Part shown: positions 26,072-35,251 of the stretch, piece after piece
Position numbering within the stretch: the first letter of the stretch is position 1
How the letters are laid out: each line of letters opens with the position of its first letter
From: G965197555 sp965197555
GTDB lineage: Bacteria; Chloroflexota; Dehalococcoidia; Lucifugimonadales; UBA3495
Direction of reading: 5' to 3'
DNA length: 64,000 nucleotides
NCBI GenBank assembly: GCA_965197555.1
Contig: OZ240213.1
Span: 1,798,001 to 1,862,000, forward strand
The notes under the pieces: model-generated
The model's input: only the letters and a program-made list of their open reading frames with translations
The model's database searches: none
What the model was told of the DNA's origin: nothing
Position numbers and translations under genes: made by a program

Positions 26072-26845
26072 CTAGTATTTGCTGATGAACTCTAGGACTA
26101 GGCCGTTCCATACCTGGGGCCGTTCCCAAAAGCCGGCGTGCCCCGCGTCGGGAAGCGAAACGAAACGGGAAGTGGGGATATGGGCTGCCAGCATTCGCAT
26201 CAGCGCCGGGGGCGAGAGAAGGTCTGCTTCTCCCGATAGCACCAGCACCGGGACACCCATGGTCTGCAGCCTGGCGTAGGTGATTGGGTCGCGTAGAGGC
26301 TGCGGAGCGACGCTCCCGTACGGTCGGCTGGCAAGCTCAATCTCCAACCAGTGTCTGGCGCCGTCGGGCTCGGTACCCCGGTACGAGGGGCCAAGCTCGC
26401 GCAGTTCAACCGGTAGTTGTTGGATTTCCGGCGGCCGAAGCCTAATCTGGACCTCCAAGTAGTCCGCGTCCTGAACGCCGCCAATGGTGTTGGCTGCCAC
26501 CAGGCTGCAGACGCGCTCCGGATGGTCCAGCGTATAGTCCAGTCCGGCGATCCCGCCCGCCGCTGTAGCCACTAGATGGACGCGCTCCAAGGCTAGTCCT
26601 TCGAGTAGTCCATGGAGGTCGTCCCCCAAGAAGCCAGGCTGACAGTCGGAGTCGGTGGGCCGGGACCTCCCCCAGGTGCGCCGGTCGTAGGTGATGCAAC
26701 GATATCCGGCGATGGTGAAGGCGGGTAGCTGATGTAACCAGCTTTCGGCGGTGCCCGAAGCGGCTTGCAGGAAGACCACCGGGGTACCGGGGCCACCGGT
26801 GTCCTCATACCACAGGTCCACTCCCGGGAGGGTCAAGAAGGGCAC
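26072..26845 (-). CDS. Alpha/beta hydrolase-fold protein lacking the nucleophile serine
   Basis: 257 residues with the canonical fold: oxyanion-region VVFLQAASGTAESW, YDRRTWGRS turn, acid in VLVLSGEADLLSPP and base in LPDAGHAGFWERP. At the nucleophile elbow the sequence is LVATAAGGIAG (91-101), so position 95, normally Ser in G-x-S-x-G, is Ala. Unless a nearby residue substitutes, hydrolysis by the usual triad is not possible; it may be a lyase, a cofactor-free oxygenase-type enzyme or a non-catalytic protein. It is flanked by a GMC gene and a decayed copy of that gene's end. Confidence 0.8.
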   Translation of the reverse strand: MPFLTLPGVDLWYEDTGGPGTPVVFLQAASGTAESWLHQLPAFTIAGYRCITYDRRTWGRSRPTDSDCQPGFLGDDLHGLLEGLALERVHLVATAAGGIAGLDYTLDHPERVCSLVAANTIGGVQDADYLEVQIRLRPPEIQQLPVELRELGPSYRGTEPDGARHWLEIELASRPYGSVAPQPLRDPITYARLQTMGVPVLVLSGEADLLSPPALMRMLAAHIPTSRFVSLPDAGHAGFWERPQVWNGLVLEFISKY

Positions 26846-26908
26846 GAAGTAAACGCCTCGTTACAGTTCCTAGTGAGGAGTCAGGTTGGGTGTAGCCGAC
26901 TCAAACTT

Positions 26909-28483
26909 TTAACCCGCGGCGATCCAGTCGACGACGCGTTCCCCGATCATGAGAGCCGTGGGATGGAGACCGCCTGACCTGGGAATCCGCGGCACCACTG
27001 AGGAGTCAGCCACCCACAACCCTTGGACTCCTTTGACCCGGCAGTATTGGTCGACCACTGCCATCGGGTCTGAATCGGGCCCCATCTTGCAGGTGCCGGA
27101 CACGTGCCTGGCGGTGCCCACGGTCTGGCGTATCCAGAGGTCCAAAGCGGCGTCGTCGCCCAGAATGTCATCCGTTGGGCTGATCCGGTGATCAGCCACG
27201 TCTTTATAGGCGTCGGATTGGAGAAGCCTATTTCCGAATCGCAGGCCTTCCCTCACTCGTCGGATATCGTCCGGATGCTGAAGATAACGATAGTTGAAGG
27301 ACGGTTGTGCGCCGGGGTCGGCAGACGCCAACCTGACGTATCCTGATCCCTGGGGCAAGCCGAGAGTACAAGAAATGCGCGCCGCCCGTTCAGGTGGAAC
27401 GTCACTGGTCAGGTAGCCGGTCCGTACACCGGCGACGCGTTCCTCCCGCTCGTCGACGACGGGGTTGGTCCTTAGCACCATGTCGTTGATCTCCGTTGAC
27501 CCTTGGGAGGTGTAGTGCAAACAGAAGTGGGCGGCATCGAGATTAGCAGCGAGAGTGATGCCGTCTTTGATCTTGAAAGAGATATGGGCGCTGAGGTGGT
27601 TCCATAGACTCTGTCCCACTCCGGGGAGCTCATGGAGCCGGGGTATGCCAAATTGGTCAAGTTCGTCCTGGGGGCCGATGCCCGATAGCATAAGGAGCTG
27701 GGGCGACCGGAGAGCCCCGGCGCTCAGGACAACACGGTCTGCTTCGAGAGTGAAGACCTCGCCGCCGCTTTCGGCTTCCAGGCCGACGGCCTTTGAGCCC
27801 TCAAACAATATTTTCCGGACGTAAACCCCTCCCCTGACCGTAAGGTTGAGACAGTGGCGCATGGGACTGAGATGAGTAATGGCGGCGCTCATTCTCACGC
27901 CGTCCAAGTTGTTGGTGGGAGACACACCAACGCCGGAGGGGTTTGGGCCGTTGGTATCCTCGGTGGCGCCGAATCCCGCCTGCAAGCAGGCGTCATGGAA
28001 AGCCCGTTGGATGGGGGGCCAAGGGCCTGACTGCCGACGCCTTACCGGCATGGGCCCTTCCGTTCCGTGGAAGTCATCCCGAATATCGAGGTCTCGTTCC
28101 ATCTTCCTGAAGAAGGGCAGAACCTTGTTATAAGACCATTCGTCGTTGCCCAGAGAAGACCACGAGTCAAAATCCTCGGGAAATCCTCTTTGCATTGCTT
28201 GGCCGTTGATGGAGGAGCCTCCCCCGATCACTTTGCCCTGGGCGACGTGGATCTCGCCTTGCTCTTGGGTGATGGTCCCGCGGAGGGCCCAGTTGTGTTC
28301 CGAGTCGGGAGATTCGGCGAATCTGGTGTGGCCGAACCTTATTTCGTCGGGCAGGTTGGCGGGGTCAGGGTAATCATTGCCGGCTTCCAGCAATAAAACG
28401 GAAGTATCCCGGTCTTCGGCCAATCTGCTGGCCAACACCGATCCAGCCGCTCCACCGCCGACGACGATGACGTCGTATTTCAT
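26909..28483 (-). CDS. GMC-family FAD oxidoreductase
   Basis: 524 residues: FAD loop KYDVIVVGGGAAGSVLASRL at the N terminus, VAQGKVIGGGSSINGQ (signature 1), GALRSPQLLMLSGIGP (signature 2), catalytic VGTARHVSGTCKMGP and the terminal HPTALMIGERVVDWIAAG. A GAGAGG run precedes the ATG. It is a paralog of the 12.7-kb GMC gene but clearly diverged. The amidase gene follows at 28.9 kb on the same strand, separated by 400 bp. Probable alcohol oxidation; substrate unknown. Confidence 0.9.
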   Translation of the reverse strand: MKYDVIVVGGGAAGSVLASRLAEDRDTSVLLLEAGNDYPDPANLPDEIRFGHTRFAESPDSEHNWALRGTITQEQGEIHVAQGKVIGGGSSINGQAMQRGFPEDFDSWSSLGNDEWSYNKVLPFFRKMERDLDIRDDFHGTEGPMPVRRRQSGPWPPIQRAFHDACLQAGFGATEDTNGPNPSGVGVSPTNNLDGVRMSAAITHLSPMRHCLNLTVRGGVYVRKILFEGSKAVGLEAESGGEVFTLEADRVVLSAGALRSPQLLMLSGIGPQDELDQFGIPRLHELPGVGQSLWNHLSAHISFKIKDGITLAANLDAAHFCLHYTSQGSTEINDMVLRTNPVVDEREERVAGVRTGYLTSDVPPERAARISCTLGLPQGSGYVRLASADPGAQPSFNYRYLQHPDDIRRVREGLRFGNRLLQSDAYKDVADHRISPTDDILGDDAALDLWIRQTVGTARHVSGTCKMGPDSDPMAVVDQYCRVKGVQGLWVADSSVVPRIPRSGGLHPTALMIGERVVDWIAAG

Positions 28484-28549
28484 GTGGGCCTCTCTAAACT
28501 TGGATATTTCAGAGATCTAGTTGATTGTGCTGGGGGTATTGTAACTAAG

Positions 28550-28690
28550 AAGTAAGAATACGGCTAGAAACAGTGGTGATTCGGTGGAGGGCGTTGAATG
28601 AATCGATCGTTGGCGGGTGGAAATGTGGTGTTTTTACTTTGGGGCCATTTTGTGCCAAGTTGTGCCATTCGACCCGGTGGCGAGTTAGGG
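28550..28690 (-). pseudogene. Third decayed copy of the HTH-gene leader element
   Basis: The minus strand has WHNLAQNGPKVKTPHFHPP, matching the AQNGPK.K.PD core in the copies at 2.05 and 20.75 kb. The remainder of the 28484-28891 gap shows no convincing gene. Confidence 0.35.
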
Positions 28691-28891
28691 CCAGACGATC
28701 AGAAGACTCTGGGTGATTTGGATTACGCGGGCTTTCCATGGAGGCGTCCTCCTATGCACGGTTCATCCATCTTCTGGGCGACGGCTGTCTCTGGAGGAAC
28801 TCCGGGTCGCCTCTGTCTCTTGTGGCCCAGTGAAGTTTTGAAGCGAGTTCCAGGGAGCCTGCGGTCTTAGTCCTAGCCTGGCCGCGGTAGC

Positions 28892-30283
28892 TTATGGGAG
28901 GGGTAGTGGAGACAGGGACTGGTAGGCGTGGGCGACTTTGAGCACGGTCTCTTCGTCGAAGGCTCTTCCTGCGATTTGGAGGCCGATGGGCAGACCTTCG
29001 GAGTCCAGCCCACACGGGACGGAAATCGCTGGGTGGCCGGTTAGGTTGAAGGGGGCAGTAGCTGACACCAGCTTGGTGAGGGCTTCTATGATGGTGTTGC
29101 CCAGCCCGTGCATACCCCCCAACGGCCAGGCCGCCATGGGAACAACCGGAGTAAGCAGCACGTCGACTTGTTGCAAGACCTCGTTCATGCCCTTGGTGAT
29201 GGCATTTCGGGCACGCTGGGCTTTTAGCAAAGCACCGGCGCCAAGGAACCCGCCGGGAATCACCGTGGTCAACACCGGATCGGAGTAATCAGCCCCTTTG
29301 GTCTGGATCAGGGAGTCATGGACCGCTGCGGACTCGGTGGCGAATATGGTCCACCAGGCAGGTAAGATGTAGTCAGCGTGGGGAATCGTTACCTCTTCCA
29401 CCTGCATTCCCGCTCCTTCTAGCACCTTTGCCGCCTGCTTTACTGAGTCTGCCACCTCCGGTGCGACACCGTCGAAGAAGTAGTTAGCCGGAATGCCAGC
29501 CCGCAAGCCGCGGAGTTCACCAGTTAGCGCCTGACGGTAGTCAGGGACAGGCAGGTCCAACGTGGTGGGGTCAAGGGGATCGAAACCCGCGATAGCTTGC
29601 AGAATAATGGCAGTATCTTCTACTGTTCTGGCCATGGGGCCCGCGTGGTCCAGAGACCAGCATAAAGGGAAGACGCCCCTCCTGCTGGCCCGGCCATAGG
29701 TCTGTTTCAGGCCCACCACACCACAGAGCCCCGCCGGAATGCGGATGGAGCCTCCGGTGTCTGAGCCAATGCCGCCGTAGCACATGTGGGCGGCGATGGC
29801 GGCGCCGGTACCGGAACTGGAGCCGCCGGTATCGCGGGTGGTATTCCAGGGGTTGCGGGACGCGCCGTAGAGAGGGTTAGGCGGAGCGCAGGCGAATTCG
29901 TAGCAGTTATGCTTGCCCACGATCACAGCTCCCGCCGCAGCCAGACGTTGGGTGACGGTAGCGTCGTGGTCCGGCACCCAATCAGCATTGACCTGGGAGC
30001 CGCAAGTGGTCAGAACGTCTTTGGTGGAAATTATGTCCTTGAGGCCGATGGGCACACCGTGTAACGGCCCCAAGTACCGACCTTCCCGGATAAGGCGTTC
30101 GGCGTCCCTTGCGGACTGGCGGGCTTGGTCTCCCATCACCGTGATGTAAGAGTTGATGGAGCCGTCCAGCTCGTCTATCCGGGCGAGGCTCGCCTCTATC
30201 ACCTCTGTGGGCGATAACTGGGAGGACTTGATTAGCTCCGCTAGTTGAGCAATGGAAAGCCTGGTTAACTCTTGCGTTGCCAT
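28892..30283 (-). CDS. Amidase signature family enzyme
   Basis: 463 residues from the ATG at 30283, with GGGAG 7-10 nt upstream; in-frame codons further 5' encode unconserved residues. Amidase signature catalytic parts: Lys in GVPIGLKDIISTKDV, the DTGGSSSGTGAAIAAHM glycine/serine-rich motif and GSDTGGSIRIPAGLCGVVG with the nucleophile Ser, giving the Ser-cisSer-Lys triad. These enzymes hydrolyse amides (GatA uses them for transamidation). A small GatC-like protein is encoded 16 bp upstream, so it may work as a GatCA-like complex, but without GatB in view it is more likely a catabolic amidase. Confidence 0.9.
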   Translation of the reverse strand: MATQELTRLSIAQLAELIKSSQLSPTEVIEASLARIDELDGSINSYITVMGDQARQSARDAERLIREGRYLGPLHGVPIGLKDIISTKDVLTTCGSQVNADWVPDHDATVTQRLAAAGAVIVGKHNCYEFACAPPNPLYGASRNPWNTTRDTGGSSSGTGAAIAAHMCYGGIGSDTGGSIRIPAGLCGVVGLKQTYGRASRRGVFPLCWSLDHAGPMARTVEDTAIILQAIAGFDPLDPTTLDLPVPDYRQALTGELRGLRAGIPANYFFDGVAPEVADSVKQAAKVLEGAGMQVEEVTIPHADYILPAWWTIFATESAAVHDSLIQTKGADYSDPVLTTVIPGGFLGAGALLKAQRARNAITKGMNEVLQQVDVLLTPVVPMAAWPLGGMHGLGNTIIEALTKLVSATAPFNLTGHPAISVPCGLDSEGLPIGLQIAGRAFDEETVLKVAHAYQSLSPLPLP

Positions 30284-30299
30284 TGTCATCACTCCCTTG

Positions 30300-30503
30300 T
30301 TATCGGTCTCTCCGGTTGATGAACACGTTGGCCGGCTCCTCTGTACGAACGTCCAGGTCGTCGAGCTTGCGGACCATATCCTCCAAAGCTTCCAACTCGC
30401 TGGCGATTCTGGCGAGCCAGGCTTCGTCGGCTCGTGCAATGCCCAAGCGTTCCATAGCTACGCGCAATGAATCAACGTGGGGTCCCAACGGGGATGCTGC
30501 CAC
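30300..30503 (-). CDS. GatC-like small protein
   Basis: 67 residues from a GTG: VDSLRVAMERLGI, EAWLARIASELEALEDMVRK, LDDLDVRTEEPANVF. The two-helix pattern followed by a Pro-containing tail resembles the GatC subunit (Asp-/Glu-tRNA amidotransferase stabiliser). It lies immediately upstream of the amidase gene on the same strand, suggesting it is a chaperone or partner of that amidase. Confidence 0.6.
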   Translation of the reverse strand: MAASPLGPHVDSLRVAMERLGIARADEAWLARIASELEALEDMVRKLDDLDVRTEEPANVFINRRDR

Positions 30504-30639
30504 AGTCTTAACTCCATGGGATGGTTCGAGCTAACTATGAGCCCTCAGTATAGTTTATCTGCGGGTGTTGTAACTGGATACCAGGCTAGGACTTGGGGTT
30601 ATTCATGGCAGGCATTTCAAGTGATGCTCGCAGACTATT

Positions 30640-30763
30640 CAGGGTCTTTTAATTGCCGGGAGTCCCGTTCGTGGTGAGCTTGTCGAAGGGCCGTCCCCTC
30701 ATGGTTCGACAGGCTCACCACGAAGGGACTCCCGAAACCGATGTCTACGATTAAAAGACCCTG
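30640..30763. mobile_element. MITE-like 124-bp inverted-repeat element
   Basis: Perfect 14-bp terminal inverted repeats (CAGGGTCTTTTAAT / ATTAAAAGACCCTG) enclose a long imperfect palindrome whose arms contain TTCGTGGTGAGCTTGTCGAA and its complement. A 7-bp direct repeat CGCAGAC lies just outside on both sides (30629-30635 and 30764-30770), target-duplication-like though the left one is 4 bp away. No coding capacity. It sits upstream of the aquaporin gene. Confidence 0.6.
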
Positions 30764-30780
30764 CGCAGACGATCCGGATA

Positions 30781-31518
30781 ATGCTTGAGGGCAGCGTAGA
30801 AGGTATGATGGGGCCAGATCGCCGGAGGTGGACGCTGACGTTGGTAACCCGTTGCATTGCTGAGTTGCTAGGTACATTCGGCTTGGTGTTCGCTGCCGCC
30901 GGGGCGAACATGGTGGAGGAGATGACCGGGGGACAAGTGACGCCCGTGGGTGTCGGCCTCACCACGGGATTAATTGTAGCGGTGATGATCGCCGCGATCG
31001 GGCACATATCGGGAGCGCACATAAATCCGGCGGTGACCCTGGGGTTTGCTTTGGCGCGGCATTTCCCGTGGAGGGACGTGCCGCTGTATTGGGCTGCGCA
31101 ACTGGCTGGAGCCATCGCGGGCAGCCTGGTGCTGCGAGGCCTTTTTGGGTTGGTCGACGACATTGGAGCCACGGTCCCCGCTGGCGACCCCTACCAGTCT
31201 TTAGGTTTGGAGATTCTACTGACTTTTCTATTGATGTTCGTGATTATGGCGGTAGCCACCGACGTTCGAGCGGTGGGGCAGATAGCGGCGCTGGCTATTG
31301 GGGCTACCGTTACATTAGAAGCTATATTCGCTGGCCCGATCTCCGGCGCGTCGATGAATCCAGCCCGCTCCCTGGGCCCGGCGTTGGTGGCGATGAACTG
31401 GAGCGCCCATTGGGTCTATTGGGCGGGACCCCTGTCAGGGGCGGCGGCGGGGGCATTGATCTATCGGTGGCTGCGGGACAACAACGTGGGGCCTCCCGAT
31501 TTAACGACGAGCCGGTAG
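30781..31518 (+). CDS. aqpZ: Aquaporin / MIP-family channel (AqpZ-like)
   Basis: 245 residues, six membrane segments plus two half-helices with NPA boxes: GAHINPAVT (NPA at 82-84) and GASMNPARS. The Arg following the second NPA is the selectivity-filter Arg. Sequence length and residues around the filter favour a water channel over a glycerol facilitator, though the filter was not aligned. In-frame ATGs at 30805 and 30808 are alternatives to the ATG at 30781; none has an ideal RBS. The MITE-like element ends 18 bp upstream and may influence its promoter. Confidence 0.85.
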   Translation: MLEGSVEGMMGPDRRRWTLTLVTRCIAELLGTFGLVFAAAGANMVEEMTGGQVTPVGVGLTTGLIVAVMIAAIGHISGAHINPAVTLGFALARHFPWRDVPLYWAAQLAGAIAGSLVLRGLFGLVDDIGATVPAGDPYQSLGLEILLTFLLMFVIMAVATDVRAVGQIAALAIGATVTLEAIFAGPISGASMNPARSLGPALVAMNWSAHWVYWAGPLSGAAAGALIYRWLRDNNVGPPDLTTSR

Positions 31519-31670
31519 GAGGCTTCTTGTGTGGCGACGGCAGGGGCGCTGGCGTAAAGGTGTAGGGTTGGGGATAGATTCGCATCTAACGGAAAGCTCG
31601 GAGTGCAGGCGCACAGCCTTTAAATCTTTGCCTCTTCCAACTTGAGGCGGTTCGAAGGGCCCGGTCATGT

Positions 31671-32591
31671 CTAGGACTTCAGATGCTTGGCGAACCACCC
31701 CAGGACCTCTTGCCAAGCCGCGTTGGCGGCCCCTTGGTGGTAGCGTTGTCCAGTATCGTTGAAAAAAGCGTGTCCCGCTCCGGGGTAGGTTATTACCCGG
31801 TAGTCCTTCCCGTGCTGCTGTAACGCCGCCTCTAAATCGGGGACGCCGGAATTTATCCGTTGGTCATCGCCGCCGTAAATGCCCAGAACCGGCACGTTCA
31901 GGTTGGGGACCTCGTCCAATGGCGGCGCCGACCCATAAAAGGGCGCTGCCGCCGCAATCTCCTGGTTCCGCACCGACATCAACCAGGTCAAGCCACCTCC
32001 GAAACAGAACCCAGTCACTCCAATCCGGTCCGGCCTAACGTGGGAAAGGGTCTGGAGATAATCAACGCTGGCGTTCAAATCGATCAAAAAATCGCCCCTG
32101 GCGATCTCCCGCAGTGCGTCCCTGGCTTGGTCGCTGTCAGCGAAGGCCCCCGTCCCGCCCTTACGAGAAAGCAAATCGACGCTCAAGGCCGTATAACCTT
32201 GTAGAGCATAGCGGCGGGTAACGTCGGGGAAATGGGGCTGCATCCCTCGGTTTTCGTGAATGACCAAAACAGCAGGGTTGGGCCCGCCTTCTTTCGGTCG
32301 AGCCAAATATCCCATCATGGTCCCGGCGGCGGCGGCGAATTCCACTGGACCTGCCTCAATGCGAGGGTCATCCGGAGACACTGTTTCTCCGGGACCCGAA
32401 GTGGGGACCACCGTGGGGGCGGCCATCTGTGCCCCGCAGGCCAGACTGCCCAACAGCATTCCTCCCACCACCGCGCCACCGCCAATTATTGACATCCGCC
32501 GGAGAAGCTCCCGCGAGCCGACCCGGCTGTAGAGCCGAATGTCTCCTCCGCCAACGCGGTTGCTCTTCTTGTTGCTTTTAACGTCGGCCAT
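31671..32591 (-). CDS. Dienelactone hydrolase-family protein, exported
   Basis: 306 residues from the ATG at 32591 (AAGGTG upstream). The N terminus has a RELLRRMSIIGGGAVVGGML export segment with paired Arg, possibly Tat-type, followed by a Cys (SLACGAQ) that only loosely fits a lipobox. The catalytic triad is visible: Cys196 in GVTGFCFGGG, Asp in GIYGGDDQRI and His in GAGHAFFND; E113 in HENRG is the family's conserved Glu. Such enzymes hydrolyse dienelactones or other esters; here probably outside the cytoplasmic membrane. Confidence 0.85.
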   Translation of the reverse strand: MADVKSNKKSNRVGGGDIRLYSRVGSRELLRRMSIIGGGAVVGGMLLGSLACGAQMAAPTVVPTSGPGETVSPDDPRIEAGPVEFAAAAGTMMGYLARPKEGGPNPAVLVIHENRGMQPHFPDVTRRYALQGYTALSVDLLSRKGGTGAFADSDQARDALREIARGDFLIDLNASVDYLQTLSHVRPDRIGVTGFCFGGGLTWLMSVRNQEIAAAAPFYGSAPPLDEVPNLNVPVLGIYGGDDQRINSGVPDLEAALQQHGKDYRVITYPGAGHAFFNDTGQRYHQGAANAAWQEVLGWFAKHLKS

Positions 32592-33439
32592 ATTGAGTTC
32601 ACCTTCCGACAGTCCCCTGGAATTCAACCGTGGACTTGACATTAGTGCTGCCTACAGTCAAGTGAGGCTCACCATTTCCGGCCACGTGTACTGTACTACA
32701 AACCAAGCTCGGGCACTCAGCGGTCGCTGTTCTGGTGGGCCGAGTTCTGGACCGGCGGAGCGAAACCCAAGGACTACGCCAGGCAATGGTGATTGACTAC
32801 GGACCAGGGTCCACCAGCAAAGCCCTTGAGGCTTGGGCAAGCTCGGGATCCAATAACAACTCGGCAGAAGTGAGCTTCCGGTATGGCGACGGCCGGGAGG
32901 CCGGCGTCGAGGTGTAGCCCTGGGGATGGATTTACATAAGCAGCGGCCCGCGCTGTGTCAGGGGGGAATGGGACAGCTTCGACTGCGAGAAGGAAGAGCT
33001 AAGGTACAATGGGACCAAGACGCCGTCATGGACAAGGTGTACGTTCCAACGGTGCGATGGAAGACGCAGGCCTGCCGGTTGAAGGATAGTGCGCTGAGAA
33101 GTTCGGGGGTTTGAGTCTTGCTAGGCCCACTAAGCTATACAAGATCAAGAGCCTTTACTATTATATCCAGCTCGTGCTGTGGGATGCTTTAGAGGTAGTT
33201 GAATCCTCTTAAGTGTCCAGCCTCAACGTGTTATATGGCCTGTGCAGCCTGCTCGGCAGGCCTGCGATCTTATGCCGTTACCAGCCCCAAACGGATGCCT
33301 CAGCTTCTTTGGCCGCTTCAGGGGTGTAGTTTCACCGATAGTATTATTGGTTAGAGGCGTATGCCATGAAGTCACTGGAAAGTGTTACTGCACAAGCGAA
33401 GTATTGGAGTCCAGTCCGGATTCGAAGAATCGGTTAGGG
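32592..33439. other. Long intergenic region without a supported gene
   Basis: About 850 bp. A stretch near 32880-32935 (GGCGACGGCCGGGAGGCCGG...) resembles 31525-31580 on the other side of the dienelactone hydrolase gene at roughly 75% by eye. Otherwise nothing recognisable; short frames lack starts and protein-like patterns. Confidence 0.45.
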
Positions 33440-34216
33440 ATGAAATTCTTGGGGCTGACGTTGGTGTGCCTACTGTCGACGATGTTCACGGTTGCGGCGT
33501 GCGACGGCGGCGAGCATGCGCCAATGGCTACTGGAGCGGTGGAGTGGGGATACGACGGCGCGGGCGCCGCGGGGAGTTGGTCTTCGCTGTCTGAAGAGTA
33601 CGCAACTTGCGCCGACGGCGATCAGCAGTCGCCGATCGATATTACGACATACGAAAAGGGCGACGGTGGGCCTATTTTGTTCTCATACGGCAGTGACACG
33701 ACAGCAGTGCGCAACGATGGCAAGTTTGTGCATATTGACTACGCGCCGGGTAGTACGTTGAGCTTCGGGCGGCGGATATTCGAACTGAAGTCGGCGCACC
33801 TTCATTCACCCTCGGAACACCGGATAGGTGGGGTGGGTTTCGCGGCAGAACTGCATCTGGTCCATGAGCATGCCGAGGGTCACTTAGTAGTGGTGGCGTT
33901 GTTGTTAAGGCTTGGCGAGCCCAGTCCGCTAGTGCAAGCAATTCTCAATGCCGCCCCCACTGCCGGTGATACTATCAGGGGCGCCATTACGCACAATATC
34001 GGCGGTTACGTAACGGGCGAACTGGGCTATTACCAGTACGACGGCTCGAAGACGACTCCACCCTGCCATGAGCCCGTTGGCTGGCTTGTGATGCGCGAGC
34101 TCAAGACTATTTCGCTGGAACAGGTGAACAAGCTGCTGGCATTGAGTGGCGGGGCCAACAATCGCCCTGTCCAGCCCACGGGCAGCCGGGTGATAACAAT
34201 CGGCGGTACGCCTTAA
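33440..34216 (+). CDS. Alpha-type carbonic anhydrase, lipoprotein
   Basis: 258 residues from the ATG at 33440; upstream in-frame codons are not protein-like. A signal peptide MKFLGLTLVCLLSTMFTVAA ends at a lipobox Cys21 (VAAC). Alpha-CA core: WGYDG, DGDQQSPIDI, zinc ligands His120 and His122 (SAHLHSPSEH) and His139 (AELHLVHEH), and TTPPCHEPVGWLVM. It interconverts CO2 and bicarbonate at the cell surface. The middle residue of H-x-H is Leu rather than Phe, a mild variant. No operon partner is visible. Confidence 0.9.
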   Translation: MKFLGLTLVCLLSTMFTVAACDGGEHAPMATGAVEWGYDGAGAAGSWSSLSEEYATCADGDQQSPIDITTYEKGDGGPILFSYGSDTTAVRNDGKFVHIDYAPGSTLSFGRRIFELKSAHLHSPSEHRIGGVGFAAELHLVHEHAEGHLVVVALLLRLGEPSPLVQAILNAAPTAGDTIRGAITHNIGGYVTGELGYYQYDGSKTTPPCHEPVGWLVMRELKTISLEQVNKLLALSGGANNRPVQPTGSRVITIGGTP

Positions 34217-34274
34217 GATTATATTGGCCGATCCCGGATACACTGACTCCAACAGGCCGGAATTGCACTCTTAA

Positions 34275-34821
34275 TTAGGTCTGATAGGCCGATGGGGTTA
34301 TTAGAGTAGTAGTCACCAAATCTCCCCTTTCGTCCAAGGATCCTTGCACCAGGGCGTACCAGCGGGGTACGCCGACGGCCCGGTCTTCCCGGATCACGGC
34401 CAGGTAGCCGTTGCCGATGGTGTCCTGGCCGATCACCACCCACTCCATGACTTCCGACGTCGATAGGTAGAGCGGCACCGGCGGGTCGATGGCCTCGGTG
34501 TTGGTGAAGCCCTCGATGGCCCCGTTCCAGAAGAAGGCGTCCAGGGCTTCCCTCTCCTGTGCCGCGCCCGGCGGGTCGGTGCCCTCCTCGAACTCCCGCT
34601 CCAGGGTCCAACCGTGGCCCACCTGGTCGCGGGCCTTGACCCGAACGGCGTTCCGATGCGGTCGACTCGTTGTAGAACGCTGCCAGCCGGTCAAGGTCGA
34701 GCGGCGGGTTGACGGTGCCGTCCCACCTGGTCTTCTCGGTCCGGCTGGCGGGGAACTGGTAGCTGCGGTACGCTTCCACCGCCTGGGCTACGTCCAGCAC
34801 ATAGGCCCTTACTTCAGCCAT
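34275..34821 (-). pseudogene. Uncharacterised gene with one frameshift
   Basis: From ATG 34821: MAEVRAYVLDVAQAVEAYRS, DGTVNPPLDLDRLAAFYNES; around 34655 the sense switches frame and continues RNAVRVKARDQVGHGWTLE, LSTSEVMEWVVIGQDTIGNG, PRWYALVQGSLDERGDLV to a stop at 34275. About 182 codons in total. I recognise no family. The first roughly 110 bp of the gene are duplicated at 35839-35942 on the far side of the DUF6602-like genes. The frameshift may be real or an assembly error. Confidence 0.55.
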
Positions 34822-34824
34822 CTC
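34711..34824. repeat. Direct repeat copy 1 (start of the frameshifted gene)
   Basis: Covers the gene's ATG and about 36 codons. Copy 2 at 35839-35942 has a short internal deletion and about seven mismatches over the 82 bp next to the start codon. Confidence 0.8.
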
Positions 34825-34876
34825 TCACACTCCGCACACCCCACAGCGTCGACAGCCCCAGCGCCGATACGCCACA

Positions 34877-35251
34877 TTAAGGGTTGTTCCTAATCTCGTC
34901 TATTAGAGGGTCGATCCACTCACCGTACTTCCAAAGCATGTGGTTCGCCATGAAGGACCGCTGTTGCAACTCCATAAACATAAACGCCATTGCCGAGAGG
35001 TCAGCTGCGGTCTCGAACCAGTCGTATGTTCCAAGTGGCGGTGAAGAAAAAGATTCAGAGCCGTCGGAGTTATAGACTTTCATGTTTGACTTGATTCGTG
35101 CGTAAATGTGCTTGTCCAGGACATGGATCAAGCTTGGCCTGCACTCTGGAGGGACATCTGGATTCGTTTGGTAGAAATCCGAGAAGTATTGTTGAATCAG
35201 GCGCTTGTCGATGCTGTCATAAGCGAAATGACCTTGTAGGGCCAGTCTCAC
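34877..35251 (-). CDS. C-terminal part of DUF6602-like protein (separate frame)
   Basis: 124 codons from a GTG that overlaps the previous stop by 4 bp: RLALQGHFAYDSIDKRLIQQ, PPECRPSLIHVLDKHIYARI, and an acidic helical end. The sequence reads as a direct continuation of the DUF6602 domain (KVPPDFW then RLALQGHFAYDSI), so a one-gene frameshift is more likely than a separate coupled gene, though a genuine GTGA overlap cannot be excluded. Confidence 0.5.
   Translation of the reverse strand: MRLALQGHFAYDSIDKRLIQQYFSDFYQTNPDVPPECRPSLIHVLDKHIYARIKSNMKVYNSDGSESFSSPPLGTYDWFETAADLSAMAFMFMELQQRSFMANHMLWKYGEWIDPLIDEIRNNP

Noticed and set aside
31525..32935. Flanking repeat around the dienelactone hydrolase gene
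   Set aside because: Only about 55 bp at roughly 75% by eye; too weak to count with the clear duplicated-end cases.
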